From Chloroherpeton thalassium ATCC 35110 (lineage in GTDB: Bacteria; Bacteroidota; Chlorobiia; Chlorobiales; Chloroherpetonaceae), in assembly GCF_000020525.1 (NCBI RefSeq), contig NC_011026.1:186001-250000 (forward strand): a DNA stretch of 64,000 nucleotides, given 5' to 3'. The notes beneath the pieces were generated by a model. That model saw only the letters and a list, made by a program, of their open reading frames with translations, did not search any database and was not told the origin of the DNA. Positions 15,435 to 24,965 of this stretch are shown in pieces. The number at the start of each line of letters is the position of its first letter. Positions within the stretch are counted from its first letter, which is position 1. Both the position numbers and the translations under genes were made by a program.

Positions 15435-17930
15435 ATGAATCTCGCTGAGTTGCACGCTGGGCAAAATGGATTTATCACGAAAGTAAAAGGGCGTGGCGCC
15501 TTTAGAAAACGAATTAGTGAAATGGGATTTGTGAGGGGCAAGCAAATTACAAGAATTAAAGATGCGCCGCTCAAAGATCCAATAGAGTTTAAATTGATGG
15601 GCTTCAATGTGTCGCTGCGCAAAAGCGAAGCTGAGCAAATTGAAGTTGTTACAGAATCCGAAGCCGTTTCGCTAAACGGAAACGCGCATAGCAATGGCAC
15701 TCCAGTAGAACACTTTTTTGAAAAGAAAATCAAGGAAGCTTCCAAGCAGATCAATGTGGTGCTTGTTGGCAACCCAAACTCAGGAAAAACGTCGCTGTTT
15801 AATTATGCGTCTGGCTCAAACGAACGAACCGGAAATTACAGCGGTGTAACCATCAGTCCACATGAAAGCCTTGTATCGCTAAACGGCTATCGCATCAATA
15901 TTGTCGATTTGCCAGGGACGTATTCACTTTCGGCCTACACACCTGAAGAAACATTTGTTCGCCGCTATATCATCGATAAGCAACCCGATGTGGTGATAAA
16001 TATCGTTGATGCGTCCAACCTCGAAAGAAACCTTTACCTCACCACGCAGCTCATCGATATGGACATCAAAGTGGTTATGGCACTGAACATGTACGACGAG
16101 CTGACAACCAAAGGCGATACCTTACACATCGAGCAGCTTGGCGAGCTTTTGGGCATTCCCATTGTGCCCACTATTGCTTCAAAAGGAAAAGGCATCAAGC
16201 AGCTTTTTGATCATGTCATTCAAATTCACGAGGAAACAGAGCCGACCTATCGCCACATTCACATCCAGTACGGCGACGACATCGAGAAATCGCTGCATAG
16301 CTTGCAAGAGCTTATTTGGAAAAATAAGCACATTACCGACAAAGCCTCTTCGCGCCTTTTGGCCGTTCAACTTTTGGAAAAAGACAAAAGCATCGACAGC
16401 TTTCTGTCGCAATTTTCAGAATATGAGACGATCAAGACAAAAGCGGATCATGAAATTGCCTCGCTCGAAAAGCAATTCCATGAAGAAAGTTCTTCATTAA
16501 TTTCGGAAGCGCGATATGGGTTTATTGCGGGCGCGTTGAAAGAAACTTACCAGAAAAAAGAGGACATTCAATTATCCAGATCGGATAAAATAGACAACCT
16601 TCTCACGCATCGAATTTACGGCTATCCCATCTTTCTCTTTTTTCTTTGGATTGTTTTCCAAGCGACTTTTTCGCTGGGACAATATCCGGTAGAATGGCTG
16701 GAATTCTTGGTTGGCGAAATCTCTTCCTTTTTTTCCAGTATTTTGCCCGCCGGCTTTTTCAAAGATCTCGTTGTAAGCGGCATTATCGACGGAACAGGAA
16801 GCGTTCTTGTCTTTTTGCCCAACATCGTCATCTTGTTTCTCTTCATATCGATTATGGAAGATACGGGCTACATGGCTCGCGTGGCGTTTATCATGGATAA
16901 GCTCATGCACCGGCTTGGGCTGCATGGAAAATCATTTATCCCGCTGATCATTGGCTTTGGCTGCAATGTGCCGGCAATTATGGCCACGCGCACGATTGAA
17001 AATCCAAAAGATCGTCTGCTGACCATGCTTATTGTGCCGTTTATGTCGTGCTCAGCGCGCTTGCCCGTTTATATTTTGCTGATCAGCGCGTTTTTCCCGG
17101 AGCATCCCGTAACGATTCTCTTTTCGCTTTACCTGATTGGCATTTTGCTCTCCATGCTGTTCTCATTTGTTTTCAACAAAATCATTTTCAAAACCGGCCA
17201 AACGCCGTTTGTCATGGAACTGCCGCCGTACCGCGTTCCCACGCTGCAATCGGTGATCAAGCATGTTTGGTTTCGGGCGTATTTGTATCTGAAAAAAGTC
17301 GGCGGCGTGATTCTCATCGCATCGGTTGTTGTATGGATGCTTCAATATTTTCCGCGCCAACCCGAACTTGACCAACAATTAGAACAAGATGCGGCGCGTG
17401 TCTCGCAAACTTATGAGACCAAAATCCAGGCTGCGTCAACCGATGAAATCAAAACACAGTTGAAAACAGCGCTTTCCGAAAAAATAGCGGACATGGAATT
17501 TGCTACGGAAATGACGCGTACCGAACGCTCGTATCTTGGCCAATTTGGAAAAACGCTTGAGCCAGTATTTCGTCCGCTGGGATTCGATTGGAAAATTAGC
17601 GTGAGCTTGCTTTCAGGAATTGCCGCCAAAGAAATTGTGCTGAGCACAATGGGCGTGCTGTTTCAAACCGCCAATGTTGAAGAAGATGCGCATAAATTGG
17701 AAGAAGGATTAAGCCTGCATTTTGCTTCGCTCAATAGCGCGCCGCCATTTTTGACCGCGCTTAGCTTGCTTCTTTTCATTCTGATTTATTTTCCATGTCT
17801 CGGCGTGGTCGTCGCCGTTGGGAAAGAGTCTGGAAGTTGGAAATGGGCAGTTTTTGTTGTGTCTTACACATCGCTGCTGGCTTGGGTTATTTCGTTTGGC
17901 GTGTTCCAAATCGGAAGCCTGATTTACTGA
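15435..17930 (+). CDS. feoB: FeoA-FeoB fusion ferrous iron transporter
   Basis: An 831-residue protein. Residues 1-75 form a FeoA SH3-like domain (MNLAELHAGQNGFITKV ... GFNVSLRKSEAEQIEV). The FeoB GTPase domain starts about residue 105, with G1 GNPNSGKT (112-119), a G2 threonine in NYSGVT and G3 DLPG. A helical GDI-like region precedes the membrane domain (about residues 390-831) with Gate motifs such as GFGCNVPAIMATRTIE and SCSARLPVY. It imports Fe2+ into the cytoplasm; iron demand is high in a phototroph rich in FeS proteins. FeoA is normally a separate small gene. No clear Fur box was found by eye in the 238 bp upstream. Confidence 0.96.
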   Translation: MNLAELHAGQNGFITKVKGRGAFRKRISEMGFVRGKQITRIKDAPLKDPIEFKLMGFNVSLRKSEAEQIEVVTESEAVSLNGNAHSNGTPVEHFFEKKIKEASKQINVVLVGNPNSGKTSLFNYASGSNERTGNYSGVTISPHESLVSLNGYRINIVDLPGTYSLSAYTPEETFVRRYIIDKQPDVVINIVDASNLERNLYLTTQLIDMDIKVVMALNMYDELTTKGDTLHIEQLGELLGIPIVPTIASKGKGIKQLFDHVIQIHEETEPTYRHIHIQYGDDIEKSLHSLQELIWKNKHITDKASSRLLAVQLLEKDKSIDSFLSQFSEYETIKTKADHEIASLEKQFHEESSSLISEARYGFIAGALKETYQKKEDIQLSRSDKIDNLLTHRIYGYPIFLFFLWIVFQATFSLGQYPVEWLEFLVGEISSFFSSILPAGFFKDLVVSGIIDGTGSVLVFLPNIVILFLFISIMEDTGYMARVAFIMDKLMHRLGLHGKSFIPLIIGFGCNVPAIMATRTIENPKDRLLTMLIVPFMSCSARLPVYILLISAFFPEHPVTILFSLYLIGILLSMLFSFVFNKIIFKTGQTPFVMELPPYRVPTLQSVIKHVWFRAYLYLKKVGGVILIASVVVWMLQYFPRQPELDQQLEQDAARVSQTYETKIQAASTDEIKTQLKTALSEKIADMEFATEMTRTERSYLGQFGKTLEPVFRPLGFDWKISVSLLSGIAAKEIVLSTMGVLFQTANVEEDAHKLEEGLSLHFASLNSAPPFLTALSLLLFILIYFPCLGVVVAVGKESGSWKWAVFVVSYTSLLAWVISFGVFQIGSLIY

Positions 17931-17964
17931 TTACACTCATTTTTGCGGTTAGCACGATTAAAAT

Positions 17965-18003
17965 GAAAAAGCGGCGGTTCAAAATAGAACTTGCCGCTTT
18001 TTT
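17965..18003. terminator. Bidirectional terminator between feoB and dxs
   Basis: AAAAAGCGGC...GCCGCTTTTTT with inner GGTTC/GAACT pairs, flanked by A-run and T-run, sits between convergent genes and can serve both. Its stem core is shared with the terminator at 29553-29582. Confidence 0.88.
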
Positions 18004-18067
18004 CATTCACAACAGAATTTATTTGCTAATTGCCAATGGCTCGCTTTTTAGAACAGAGCCGAAATTT

Positions 18068-20011
18068 CTACATCGCGACGATATCTTCGCTGTGAGCGAA
18101 TTCCAAAATGCGCTTCACAACACCCTGCGCGTCCAATCCGATTTCTCGATGCAAATCAGCGACCGAACCATGCTCAATGAACCTATCAGGAATGCCCAGC
18201 GTTAGCACACGATTGCGATGCCCTTTTTCCTGCAAATATTCGCAAACCGCACTGCCAAATCCTCCGATAACAGTGTTTTCTTCAATTGTGACAATCCGAT
18301 CAAAACGAGCGCAAATAGCATCCAACAGCTCGGTATCGATCGGCTTAACAAACCGCATATTGGCAACAAGCGGCGAAACACCTTGCGCTTCGAGCAACGC
18401 TGCGGCTTCCAGCGCCACATTGCTCATCAACCCAATGCCCAAAATGGCAATTTCCTCACCATCGCGAAGCACTTCGCCTTTGCCAATCGGCAATTGCTTA
18501 AACTCCTGCAGCGCCATGCCCAACCCGTTGCCACGCGGGTAACGAACAGCCACTGGGCCGTTTTCATACTTGACGGCAGTGAGCAGCATGTCGCAAAGCT
18601 CTTGCTCGTGCATCGGCGCCATCACAACCATATTTGGAATCATGCGAAGGAACGACAAATCAAAAACGCCGTGATGTGTGGGGCCGTCTGCACCAACCAG
18701 CCCAGCGCGATCGATGGCAAAAATGACATTTAATTTTTGAAGCGCGACATCGTGGATAATCTGATCGTAAGCGCGCTGGAGAAAGGTGGAATAAATCGCA
18801 CAAACTGGCTTGAAGCCATGAACGGCCATGCCCGCCGCAAACGTGACCGCATGCGGTTCGGCAATTCCAACATCAAAGAAACGCTCAGGATATTTTTCGC
18901 CTAATTTCTTGAGTGATGTGCCCGAAGGCATCGCCGCCGTGACGCCCACAACGCGCTGATCTTTTCCTGCAATTTTGGTAATCGCGTCACCAAAAACATC
19001 CTGATACTTCGGCGCTGCATTTGGATCGGCTTTTTTGAGCGATACCCCAGTGACTTTGTCAAATGCGCCACTTTGCGCGTGCCATTTACTTTGGTTGGCC
19101 TCCGCCGGCGCAAATCCCTTTCCTTTCACTGTCACAATGTGAAGCAATTTCGGATGCGGCAAACCTCGAATTTCAGTTAAAACCCTGGCCAAATGCCCAA
19201 CATCGTGCCCATCAATCGGGCCAAAATAGCGGAATCCAAGCGCCTCAAAATAAGAGCCTGGCGTTAGTGCGGCTTTCAACCCATCTTCTATCCCACGAAC
19301 CAATCGTCGGGCAGTTGAACCAATCTCGTTATCAAATTTTGAAAGTGTTTGCCAAATGTCGCGGCGAATTTTGTTATAAGTGAAATTTGTGGTGATGTCA
19401 GTCAAGTATTCGCGCAAACCGCCCACGTTTGGATCAATCGACATGCGATTGTCGTTTAAAATCACAGTGACATCCGTTTTCAAATGCCCCAGATGATTCA
19501 TGCCCTCAAACGCCATGCCTCCAGTCATCGATCCGTCACCAATCACCGCCACCACTTTAAAATCTTCATGCGCCAAATCCCTTGCAGCTGCCATGCCCGT
19601 TGCCGCAGAAATTGAAGTTGAAGCATGCCCAACGCCAAAGGCGTCGTAGCAGCTTTCGGCTCGCTTCGGAAAGCCCGAAACACCACCATACTTGCGATTG
19701 CTATAAAAGAAATTTTTCCGTCCTGTTAGAATTTTATGCACATAGGCTTGGTGGCCAACATCCCAAATAATTTGGTCTTTGGGCGTATTATATGCGTAGT
19801 GTAATGCCACACTAAGCTCAGCCACCCCAAGGCTTGAGCCAAAGTGACCACCGTTTTTTGAAACTGCGTCGATAACCAGTTCTCGGCATTCTTGCGCTAT
19901 CGCGGGAAGTTCCTCAATCGAGAATTTCCTAAGATCTTCTGGCGAATCGATTTTTGATAGGTACGTGCCAAAGCTGGCAAGTTCCTCAGATTCCTTCAGG
20001 TTTGGATTCAT
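18068..20011 (-). CDS. dxs: 1-deoxy-D-xylulose-5-phosphate synthase
   Basis: A 647-residue thiamine-diphosphate enzyme, full length. TPP motif GDGSMTGGMAFEGMNHLGH with the closing NDN, the HVGHQAYVHKILTGR-like N-terminal region (DVGHQAYVHK), and the transketolase pyrimidine domain (DRAGLVGADGPTHHGVFD) are all present, with the C-terminal domain ending near residue 640. It condenses pyruvate and glyceraldehyde 3-phosphate in the non-mevalonate pathway, which feeds carotenoid, quinone and bacteriochlorophyll side-chain synthesis. It is monocistronic. Confidence 0.97.
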   Translation of the reverse strand: MNPNLKESEELASFGTYLSKIDSPEDLRKFSIEELPAIAQECRELVIDAVSKNGGHFGSSLGVAELSVALHYAYNTPKDQIIWDVGHQAYVHKILTGRKNFFYSNRKYGGVSGFPKRAESCYDAFGVGHASTSISAATGMAAARDLAHEDFKVVAVIGDGSMTGGMAFEGMNHLGHLKTDVTVILNDNRMSIDPNVGGLREYLTDITTNFTYNKIRRDIWQTLSKFDNEIGSTARRLVRGIEDGLKAALTPGSYFEALGFRYFGPIDGHDVGHLARVLTEIRGLPHPKLLHIVTVKGKGFAPAEANQSKWHAQSGAFDKVTGVSLKKADPNAAPKYQDVFGDAITKIAGKDQRVVGVTAAMPSGTSLKKLGEKYPERFFDVGIAEPHAVTFAAGMAVHGFKPVCAIYSTFLQRAYDQIIHDVALQKLNVIFAIDRAGLVGADGPTHHGVFDLSFLRMIPNMVVMAPMHEQELCDMLLTAVKYENGPVAVRYPRGNGLGMALQEFKQLPIGKGEVLRDGEEIAILGIGLMSNVALEAAALLEAQGVSPLVANMRFVKPIDTELLDAICARFDRIVTIEENTVIGGFGSAVCEYLQEKGHRNRVLTLGIPDRFIEHGSVADLHREIGLDAQGVVKRILEFAHSEDIVAM

Positions 20012-20360
20012 GGCACGTCGATGTCTTTAGTTAAAAAAACAGAGTAGAACAGGAAGGCGAAGCAAAAAAAAGAAATTACGATTGCTTTGGGAGACCGACC
20101 TTCACTGATGCCGCAAGGCAAAGATTTATAATCTTTTAGAAGCCTACTTTCGAATAAGAGCAATCTATTCTTTTTTTCTCTTAAAAAAAAGCTGCCATCA
20201 AACGCGGTGGGTCTTCGTGCGCTGAGTGAATATTCTCACAATTATCGCGATTGCTTTTTACTTAAAAATTGGGGCAAAGGCCGAGGCAAGCAAAAAAAGA
20301 TTTAGGAGATTTTTTTGATGAAAAAGGGCGCGCGGTGGCGCCCTTTTTCATTTTTGGATT
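20012..20360. other. Intergenic region upstream of dxs
   Basis: About 349 bp holding the dxs promoter and, at its right end, the terminator of the decarboxylase operon. No gene or RNA family recognised in the rest. Confidence 0.5.
20321..20348 (-). terminator. Intrinsic terminator of the sodium-pumping decarboxylase operon
   Basis: AAAAAGGGCGC pairs perfectly with GCGCCCTTTTT around a 6-nt loop; the T-run follows on the minus strand. It lies 12 bp after the stop of the beta subunit gene. Confidence 0.9.
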
Positions 20361-21497
20361 TTACATCAGAAAACTCATCAAAATACCGGCGGCAACGGCA
20401 GAACCGATCACGCCCGCCACATTCGGCGCCATGGCGTGCATGAGCAAGTGGTTCGTGGAATCTTCTTTTAATCCTTCTACTTGAGCCACGCGTGCGCTAT
20501 CGGGCACGGCTGAAACACCAGCTGCTCCGATTAACGGATTAATTTTATCGTCTGCTGGTAAAAATAAATTCATTGCTTTGGCGAACAAAATTCCTCCGGC
20601 TGTGGCGACCATAAAGGAAAGCGCTCCGAGTACGAAAATGAGAATCGACTGTGGCGTCAAAAATGTGGTGGCTTGCGTGGATGCGCCAACCGTAACGCCA
20701 AGCAAAATCGTGACGATGTCGATCATGGCCGTGCGGGCAGTATCGGCGAGGCGCTTTGTCACCATCGATTCTTTCAGCAAGTTGCCGAAGAACAGCATGC
20801 CGAGCAACGGCAGCGAGCCAGGCGCAATGAATCCCGTCAATATCAGGCCGATGATCGGGAAAAGCACTTTTTCTTTTTTCGACACCGAGCGCGGCGGCTT
20901 CATTCGAATTTTGCGTTCTGCCTTCGTGGTGAGCAACTTCATAATCGGCGGCTGAATCACCGGCACGAGCGCCATGTAGGAATACGCCGCAATCGCGATG
21001 GAGCCGATCAAGTTAGGCGCAAGCCGCGACGAAAGAAAAATCGCCGTTGGGCCATCAGCGCCACCGATAATACCAATAGAGCCCGCCTCTTGCAACGTAA
21101 ACCCGAGCGCAAGCGCCCCGAGAAACGTGGCAAAAATACCAAGCTGCGCGGCTGCACCAAGCAACATCAAGCGCGGACTGGAAATGAGTGTGGAAAAATC
21201 GGTCATAGCACCGATTCCCAGAAAGATCAGCGGCGGAAAAATTCCTTTCAAGACACCTTGATAAATGTAATTCATCACGCTGCCGTCTTCGTAAATCCCG
21301 AGCTGCATCCCCGCACTTTCAAGAAACGGTGTATTGCCGATGAGAATGCCAAATCCGATTGGCACTAAAAGCAACGGCTCATACTCGTAGCGAATGGCGA
21401 GGTAAATAAATATAAGCCCGACGGCAATCATCAAGACATGGCCGAGCGTTACATTTGAGAAGCCGGAGTATTCTAAAAACTTTAGAATGCCTTCCAT
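20361..21497 (-). CDS. oadB: Sodium-translocating decarboxylase beta subunit
   Basis: A 378-residue multi-spanning membrane protein of the OadB/MmdB/GcdB family. The region GGADGPTAIFLSSRLAPNLIGSIAIAAYSYMALVP carries the conserved Asp and Ser/Tyr residues of the sodium path, and the C-terminal VAQVEGLKEDSTNHLLMHAMAPNVAGVIGSA segment is typical. It decarboxylates carboxybiotin on the carrier protein and exports Na+. It is the last gene of the operon mmdA-gamma-BCCP-beta, starting 9 bp after the biotin carrier gene. Confidence 0.94.
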   Translation of the reverse strand: MEGILKFLEYSGFSNVTLGHVLMIAVGLIFIYLAIRYEYEPLLLVPIGFGILIGNTPFLESAGMQLGIYEDGSVMNYIYQGVLKGIFPPLIFLGIGAMTDFSTLISSPRLMLLGAAAQLGIFATFLGALALGFTLQEAGSIGIIGGADGPTAIFLSSRLAPNLIGSIAIAAYSYMALVPVIQPPIMKLLTTKAERKIRMKPPRSVSKKEKVLFPIIGLILTGFIAPGSLPLLGMLFFGNLLKESMVTKRLADTARTAMIDIVTILLGVTVGASTQATTFLTPQSILIFVLGALSFMVATAGGILFAKAMNLFLPADDKINPLIGAAGVSAVPDSARVAQVEGLKEDSTNHLLMHAMAPNVAGVIGSAVAAGILMSFLM

Positions 21498-21506
21498 AGT
21501 GTTTTT

Positions 21507-21923
21507 TTATTCAATTTCAAGAAGAACGTCTCCCTGCAACACCGTGTCGCCAGGAGCTACCTTAACACTTTTAATCGTACCGTCTTTTTCAGAGAGAATG
21601 TTGTTCTCCATTTTCATGGCTTCCATAACAAGCAAATTCTGCTCTTTTTTGACGATGTCGCCGGGCTTGGCCATGACTTTCAGAATGGTTCCGGGAAGTG
21701 GCGCTTTCAGAACGCTGACGCCCGTGCTCGAAAGCGGCTTGTGCTCCTTTGGCGGCGGCGCTTGCGCGCGAACAAGCTTCGGCGTTTTCGGCGTTTTAAT
21801 TTCCTTCTCCAATTCCACGAAGTATTGCGTCCCGTTGACTTCGATTTCGGCAACGTTATCCTCAAACGTTTTGATATCTACGGTATATTCGTTGCCACTA
21901 ATTTTGAATTTGTATTTCCGCAT
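21507..21923 (-). CDS. Biotin carboxyl carrier protein of the decarboxylase
   Basis: A 138-residue biotin carrier. The C-terminal biotinyl domain (about residues 70-138) contains EAMKMEN with Lys104 as the biotin site; an Ala/Pro-rich linker (APPPKEHKP) precedes it, and the N-terminal 45 residues form a small strand domain. It carries CO2 from the carboxyltransferase to the membrane beta subunit encoded 9 bp downstream. Confidence 0.94.
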   Translation of the reverse strand: MRKYKFKISGNEYTVDIKTFEDNVAEIEVNGTQYFVELEKEIKTPKTPKLVRAQAPPPKEHKPLSSTGVSVLKAPLPGTILKVMAKPGDIVKKEQNLLVMEAMKMENNILSEKDGTIKSVKVAPGDTVLQGDVLLEIE

Positions 21924-21928
21924 GAGGA

Positions 21929-22321
21929 TTATCGTCTAAAGTTGATGACATTGTAAATTTTCGAATTCCAAGGCGAATAGCGTTTTGAGACTTTTTTCAT
22001 GGTCAAAATCGTTTGTTCCGTGTCGTGTAGTTCGTTGAAATAAAGGAAAAGCGACATTCCAATGGCCGCATTCACTTCGCCCGGAATTTCCTCATCGACT
22101 TTTTTGGCTTGTTCATGCTCGCCTTTCTTTTTCAATTTTCGCTTCAAATTGAAATTGAGCACTTTTGGTAACGCACCAAAAACAAGCGAGAGCAAAATCA
22201 ACGAAAAAAACACAACCAAATAACCGACGAGCGAAATCATGATGCCGTCTTCGGTAATGAGCGACCAATCAAAAACAAGTAAGATTTGCATAATCATCAT
22301 TGTTAAAGTGGCATGGTGCAA
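21929..22321 (-). CDS. Sodium-translocating decarboxylase gamma-like subunit
   Basis: A 130-residue protein with one transmembrane segment about residues 30-50 ([19 protein letters not shown]) and a cytoplasmic charged tail, the shape of OadG/MmdD subunits that assemble the complex. The tail reads like a Chlorobi-specific version ([42 protein letters not shown]) and it is longer than OadG. The start is uncertain: the longest frame overlaps the carboxyltransferase gene by 19 bp, but ATGs at 22300, 22297 and 22291 just after that stop are as likely. The next gene (biotin carrier) follows after 5 bp. Confidence 0.75.
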   Translation of the reverse strand: MHHATLTMMIMQILLVFDWSLITEDGIMISLVGYLVVFFSLILLSLVFGALPKVLNFNLKRKLKKKGEHEQAKKVDEEIPGEVNAAIGMSLFLYFNELHDTEQTILTMKKVSKRYSPWNSKIYNVINFRR

Positions 22322-23844
22322 TGTTTTTTCGGCGGATTCGTGTCTTTCTTGGTAGAAAGCGTTTGAAGCGCCCGAATCACGCGGAAACGCGTGTTGCGCG
22401 GCTCGATGATGTCATCAATGTAGCCGTAGCGAGCAGCTTCATACGGATTCGCGAATTTGTCCTTGTATTCCGCCTCTTTTTCCGCAACGAATTTGGCGCG
22501 CTCTTCTTCGTTTTCAATTTTTCTCAAATCCTTGCTATACAGCACTTCAATTGCGCCGCGCGGCCCCATGACAGCAATTTCGGATGATGGCCAAGCGTAA
22601 TTCACATCGCCACGCAGATGCTTGGAGCTCATCACATCGTAAGCGCCGCCGTAGGCTTTTCGCAGAATAACGGTAACCTTCGGAACAGTGGCTTCACCGA
22701 AAGCATAAAGCAATTTCGCGCCGTGCAAAATAATCCCGCCGTACTCTTGGGCGCTGCCGGGCAAAAATCCGGGCACATCTACCAACGTGACAATCGGAAT
22801 ATTGAACGCATCGCAAAAGCGCACAAATCGAGCGGCTTTTCGGGACGCGTCGATGTCCAAGCAACCGGCCAGATAGCTCGGCTGGTTGGCGACAATGCCC
22901 GTCGACATGCCGTTGAACTTGGCAAAGCCAATCACAATATTGCGCGCGTAAAGTCGCTGAATTTCCAGAAATTCACCGTTATCGACAATCTCGTGAATGA
23001 TGTCCTTCACGTCGTAAGGGATATTCGGATTCTCGGGAATAATGGTATTGAGCGAGTCTTCCAAGCGATCAATTGGGTCGTCACATTCGACGACTTGCGG
23101 TTCTTCAAGATTATTTTGCGGCAAATAGCTCAGCAATTTGCGGATCAACAAAATGCCTTCGTTTTCGTCTTGCGCAACAAAATGCGTGACGCCGGATTTG
23201 GTTGCATGAACCGACGCGCCGCCCAAATCTTCTTCCGTAATCATTTCGCCGGTCACTGTTTTGGCAACTTTCGGACCGGTTACAAACATGTAGCTGGTTT
23301 TATCAGCCATCATGATAAAATCCGTCAACGCGGGCGAATAGACGGCGCCGCCCGCGCACGGGCCGAAAATAGCGGAAATTTGCGGCACGACACCCGAAGC
23401 CAAAATATTTCGTTGGAAAATATCCGCATAACCGGCCAAGCTTCGCACGCCTTCCTGAATTCTTGCGCCGCCGCTATCGTTAATGCCAATAATCGGAGCG
23501 CCGACTTTCATGGCTTGATCCATGATTTTGCAAATCTTTTGTGCGTAAGTCTCCGAAAGTGAGCCGCCGAAAATGGTAAAATCTTGAGAGAAAATATACA
23601 CCAAGCGCCCATCGATCGTGCCGTGACCGGTAATGACACCGTCGGAGAGATACTTTTCTTTGTCCAAACCGAAATCGGTGGTTCGGTGCGTGACAAACAT
23701 GTCGTACTCTTCGAAACTGCCTTCATCCAGCAGCATTTCAATGCGTTCGCGAGCGGTGAATTTCCCCTTTTGGTGCTGCGCGTCGATGCGCTTTTCACCT
23801 CCTCCAAGGCGGGCTTTTTCTCTTTCTTCAAGTAGGCGTTTCAT
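22303..23844 (-). CDS. mmdA: Acyl-CoA carboxyltransferase, methylmalonyl-CoA decarboxylase alpha subunit type
   Basis: A 513-residue carboxyltransferase of the PccB/MmdA family. It has both crotonase-like halves with oxyanion-hole glycines ([44 protein letters not shown], and [28 protein letters not shown]). With the biotin carrier and membrane beta subunit next door and no biotin carboxylase, it should remove CO2 from methylmalonyl-CoA (propionyl-CoA product) while the complex pumps Na+. Oxaloacetate decarboxylase is less likely, since that uses an unrelated alpha subunit. First gene of the operon. Confidence 0.92.
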   Translation of the reverse strand: MKRLLEEREKARLGGGEKRIDAQHQKGKFTARERIEMLLDEGSFEEYDMFVTHRTTDFGLDKEKYLSDGVITGHGTIDGRLVYIFSQDFTIFGGSLSETYAQKICKIMDQAMKVGAPIIGINDSGGARIQEGVRSLAGYADIFQRNILASGVVPQISAIFGPCAGGAVYSPALTDFIMMADKTSYMFVTGPKVAKTVTGEMITEEDLGGASVHATKSGVTHFVAQDENEGILLIRKLLSYLPQNNLEEPQVVECDDPIDRLEDSLNTIIPENPNIPYDVKDIIHEIVDNGEFLEIQRLYARNIVIGFAKFNGMSTGIVANQPSYLAGCLDIDASRKAARFVRFCDAFNIPIVTLVDVPGFLPGSAQEYGGIILHGAKLLYAFGEATVPKVTVILRKAYGGAYDVMSSKHLRGDVNYAWPSSEIAVMGPRGAIEVLYSKDLRKIENEEERAKFVAEKEAEYKDKFANPYEAARYGYIDDIIEPRNTRFRVIRALQTLSTKKDTNPPKKHCTMPL

Positions 23845-24302
23845 AAGTCTGAGGCCGTTTAGGTTAAATTGAACTCAGGAGGTCATCAAGTGGAATGAAT
23901 ACTACTTTTTTGTTACTACCTGTTCTACAAACGTAGCGCTTCTTTTGCTCAATCGCAACGGGGGGATTTTATCCCTTGCACGACGCAACCGACTAAAACG
24001 CTTTAAAATGGGCAGTTCGCCAAGCAAGATTAATTTTTTGCTAAACTCGCTATTCTCTCTGATTCACAATCGTTGCGCTGCCGACCATTCGTTTTCGAAG
24101 GCTGTTTGCAGGTCGTTTTTTGCAAAACTTATTTCGTCAAAAAAACATGTGCCGAAAGCGCATTTTTTTAGTTAATCGCCGCACAAGCCAGGGTTTTTCC
24201 ATTTTATGTTGCGGCGAAAAAAGATTTTTAGCGCTTATTTTGGCACAGATTTCTTATCATATTGGTCTTGAATTTTATCCAACATTTTTTCGAGATGTGT
24301 TG
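23845..24302. other. Intergenic region between mmdA and the DUF3109 gene
   Basis: About 458 bp between divergent genes. Short open frames occur but their products look random. It should hold both promoters. A frame continues upstream of the DUF3109 start as far as 24120, but the extension does not resemble the family. Confidence 0.5.
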
Positions 24303-24896
24303 ATGGCACGCGTAGAACCCATTACGATACTCAATGTACAAGGCGTTTTAGTAGAAAAAGAAGTGCTTCGTGAGCAATTCAAATGCGATTTGGCTTGTTG
24401 CAAAGGCATTTGCTGTGTGGAAGGCGAATTGGGCGCGCCCGTTCAAAGTGCTGAAATTGATGATATTGAGCGCAATATTGAAAATATTTTGCGCTATCTC
24501 CCCGAAAAAAATGTAAGCGTGATTCAAAAAAAAGGCTTTTACGAGGCGTATAAAGGCGATCTATACTTGCAAACCGTCGCTGGAAAAGAATGCGTATTTG
24601 CTTTGAAAAATGCGCAGGGAATTGTGACTTGCGGAATCGAGGCTGCGTTCTACGAAGGACAATCGGATTTTTTAAAACCCATTTCTTGCCATTTGTTTCC
24701 CATTCGAGTGAAAAAAAAATTTGGGATGGATTGCCTGGTTTATGAATATATCCCCGAATGCAACGAAGCAAGAACAGTCGGACAAAGAATCGGATTGCCG
24801 GTTTATGCGTTTATAAAGCCGGCATTAATTCGTAAATATGGAGAGGCTTGGTACCATGATTTCGAAGAAGTTTGTCATCAGTTTAGCGAGCAATAA
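24303..24896 (+). CDS. DUF3109 family cysteine-rich protein
   Basis: A 197-residue protein of the DUF3109 family (related to YkgJ-type zinc/iron chelating proteins). The signature is FKCDLACCKGICCVEGELGAPV near residue 22, with further Cys at KECVFAL, VTCGIE and SCHLFPIRV, giving a probable metal or FeS site. Function is unknown. I start at the ATG at 24303, where the family homology begins. It precedes rpoN by 69 bp on the same strand. Confidence 0.85.
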   Translation: MARVEPITILNVQGVLVEKEVLREQFKCDLACCKGICCVEGELGAPVQSAEIDDIERNIENILRYLPEKNVSVIQKKGFYEAYKGDLYLQTVAGKECVFALKNAQGIVTCGIEAAFYEGQSDFLKPISCHLFPIRVKKKFGMDCLVYEYIPECNEARTVGQRIGLPVYAFIKPALIRKYGEAWYHDFEEVCHQFSEQ

Positions 24897-24965
24897 CTCG
24901 AATTTTGTTACAAAGTTGCTCCTATGGAGCGGTGTCGATTAATTGTTTAGACAGCAGGAAGAGAT

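Noticed and set aside
20673-21368. 231-residue frame opposite the decarboxylase beta subunit
   Set aside because: Very Arg/His-rich antisense shadow of a membrane protein.
22618-23562. 314-residue frame opposite mmdA
   Set aside because: It lies fully inside the carboxyltransferase on the other strand; product shows no family signature.
24120-24302. Upstream extension of the DUF3109 protein
   Set aside because: The family begins at MARVEPITI; the extension is unlike any homologue known to me.
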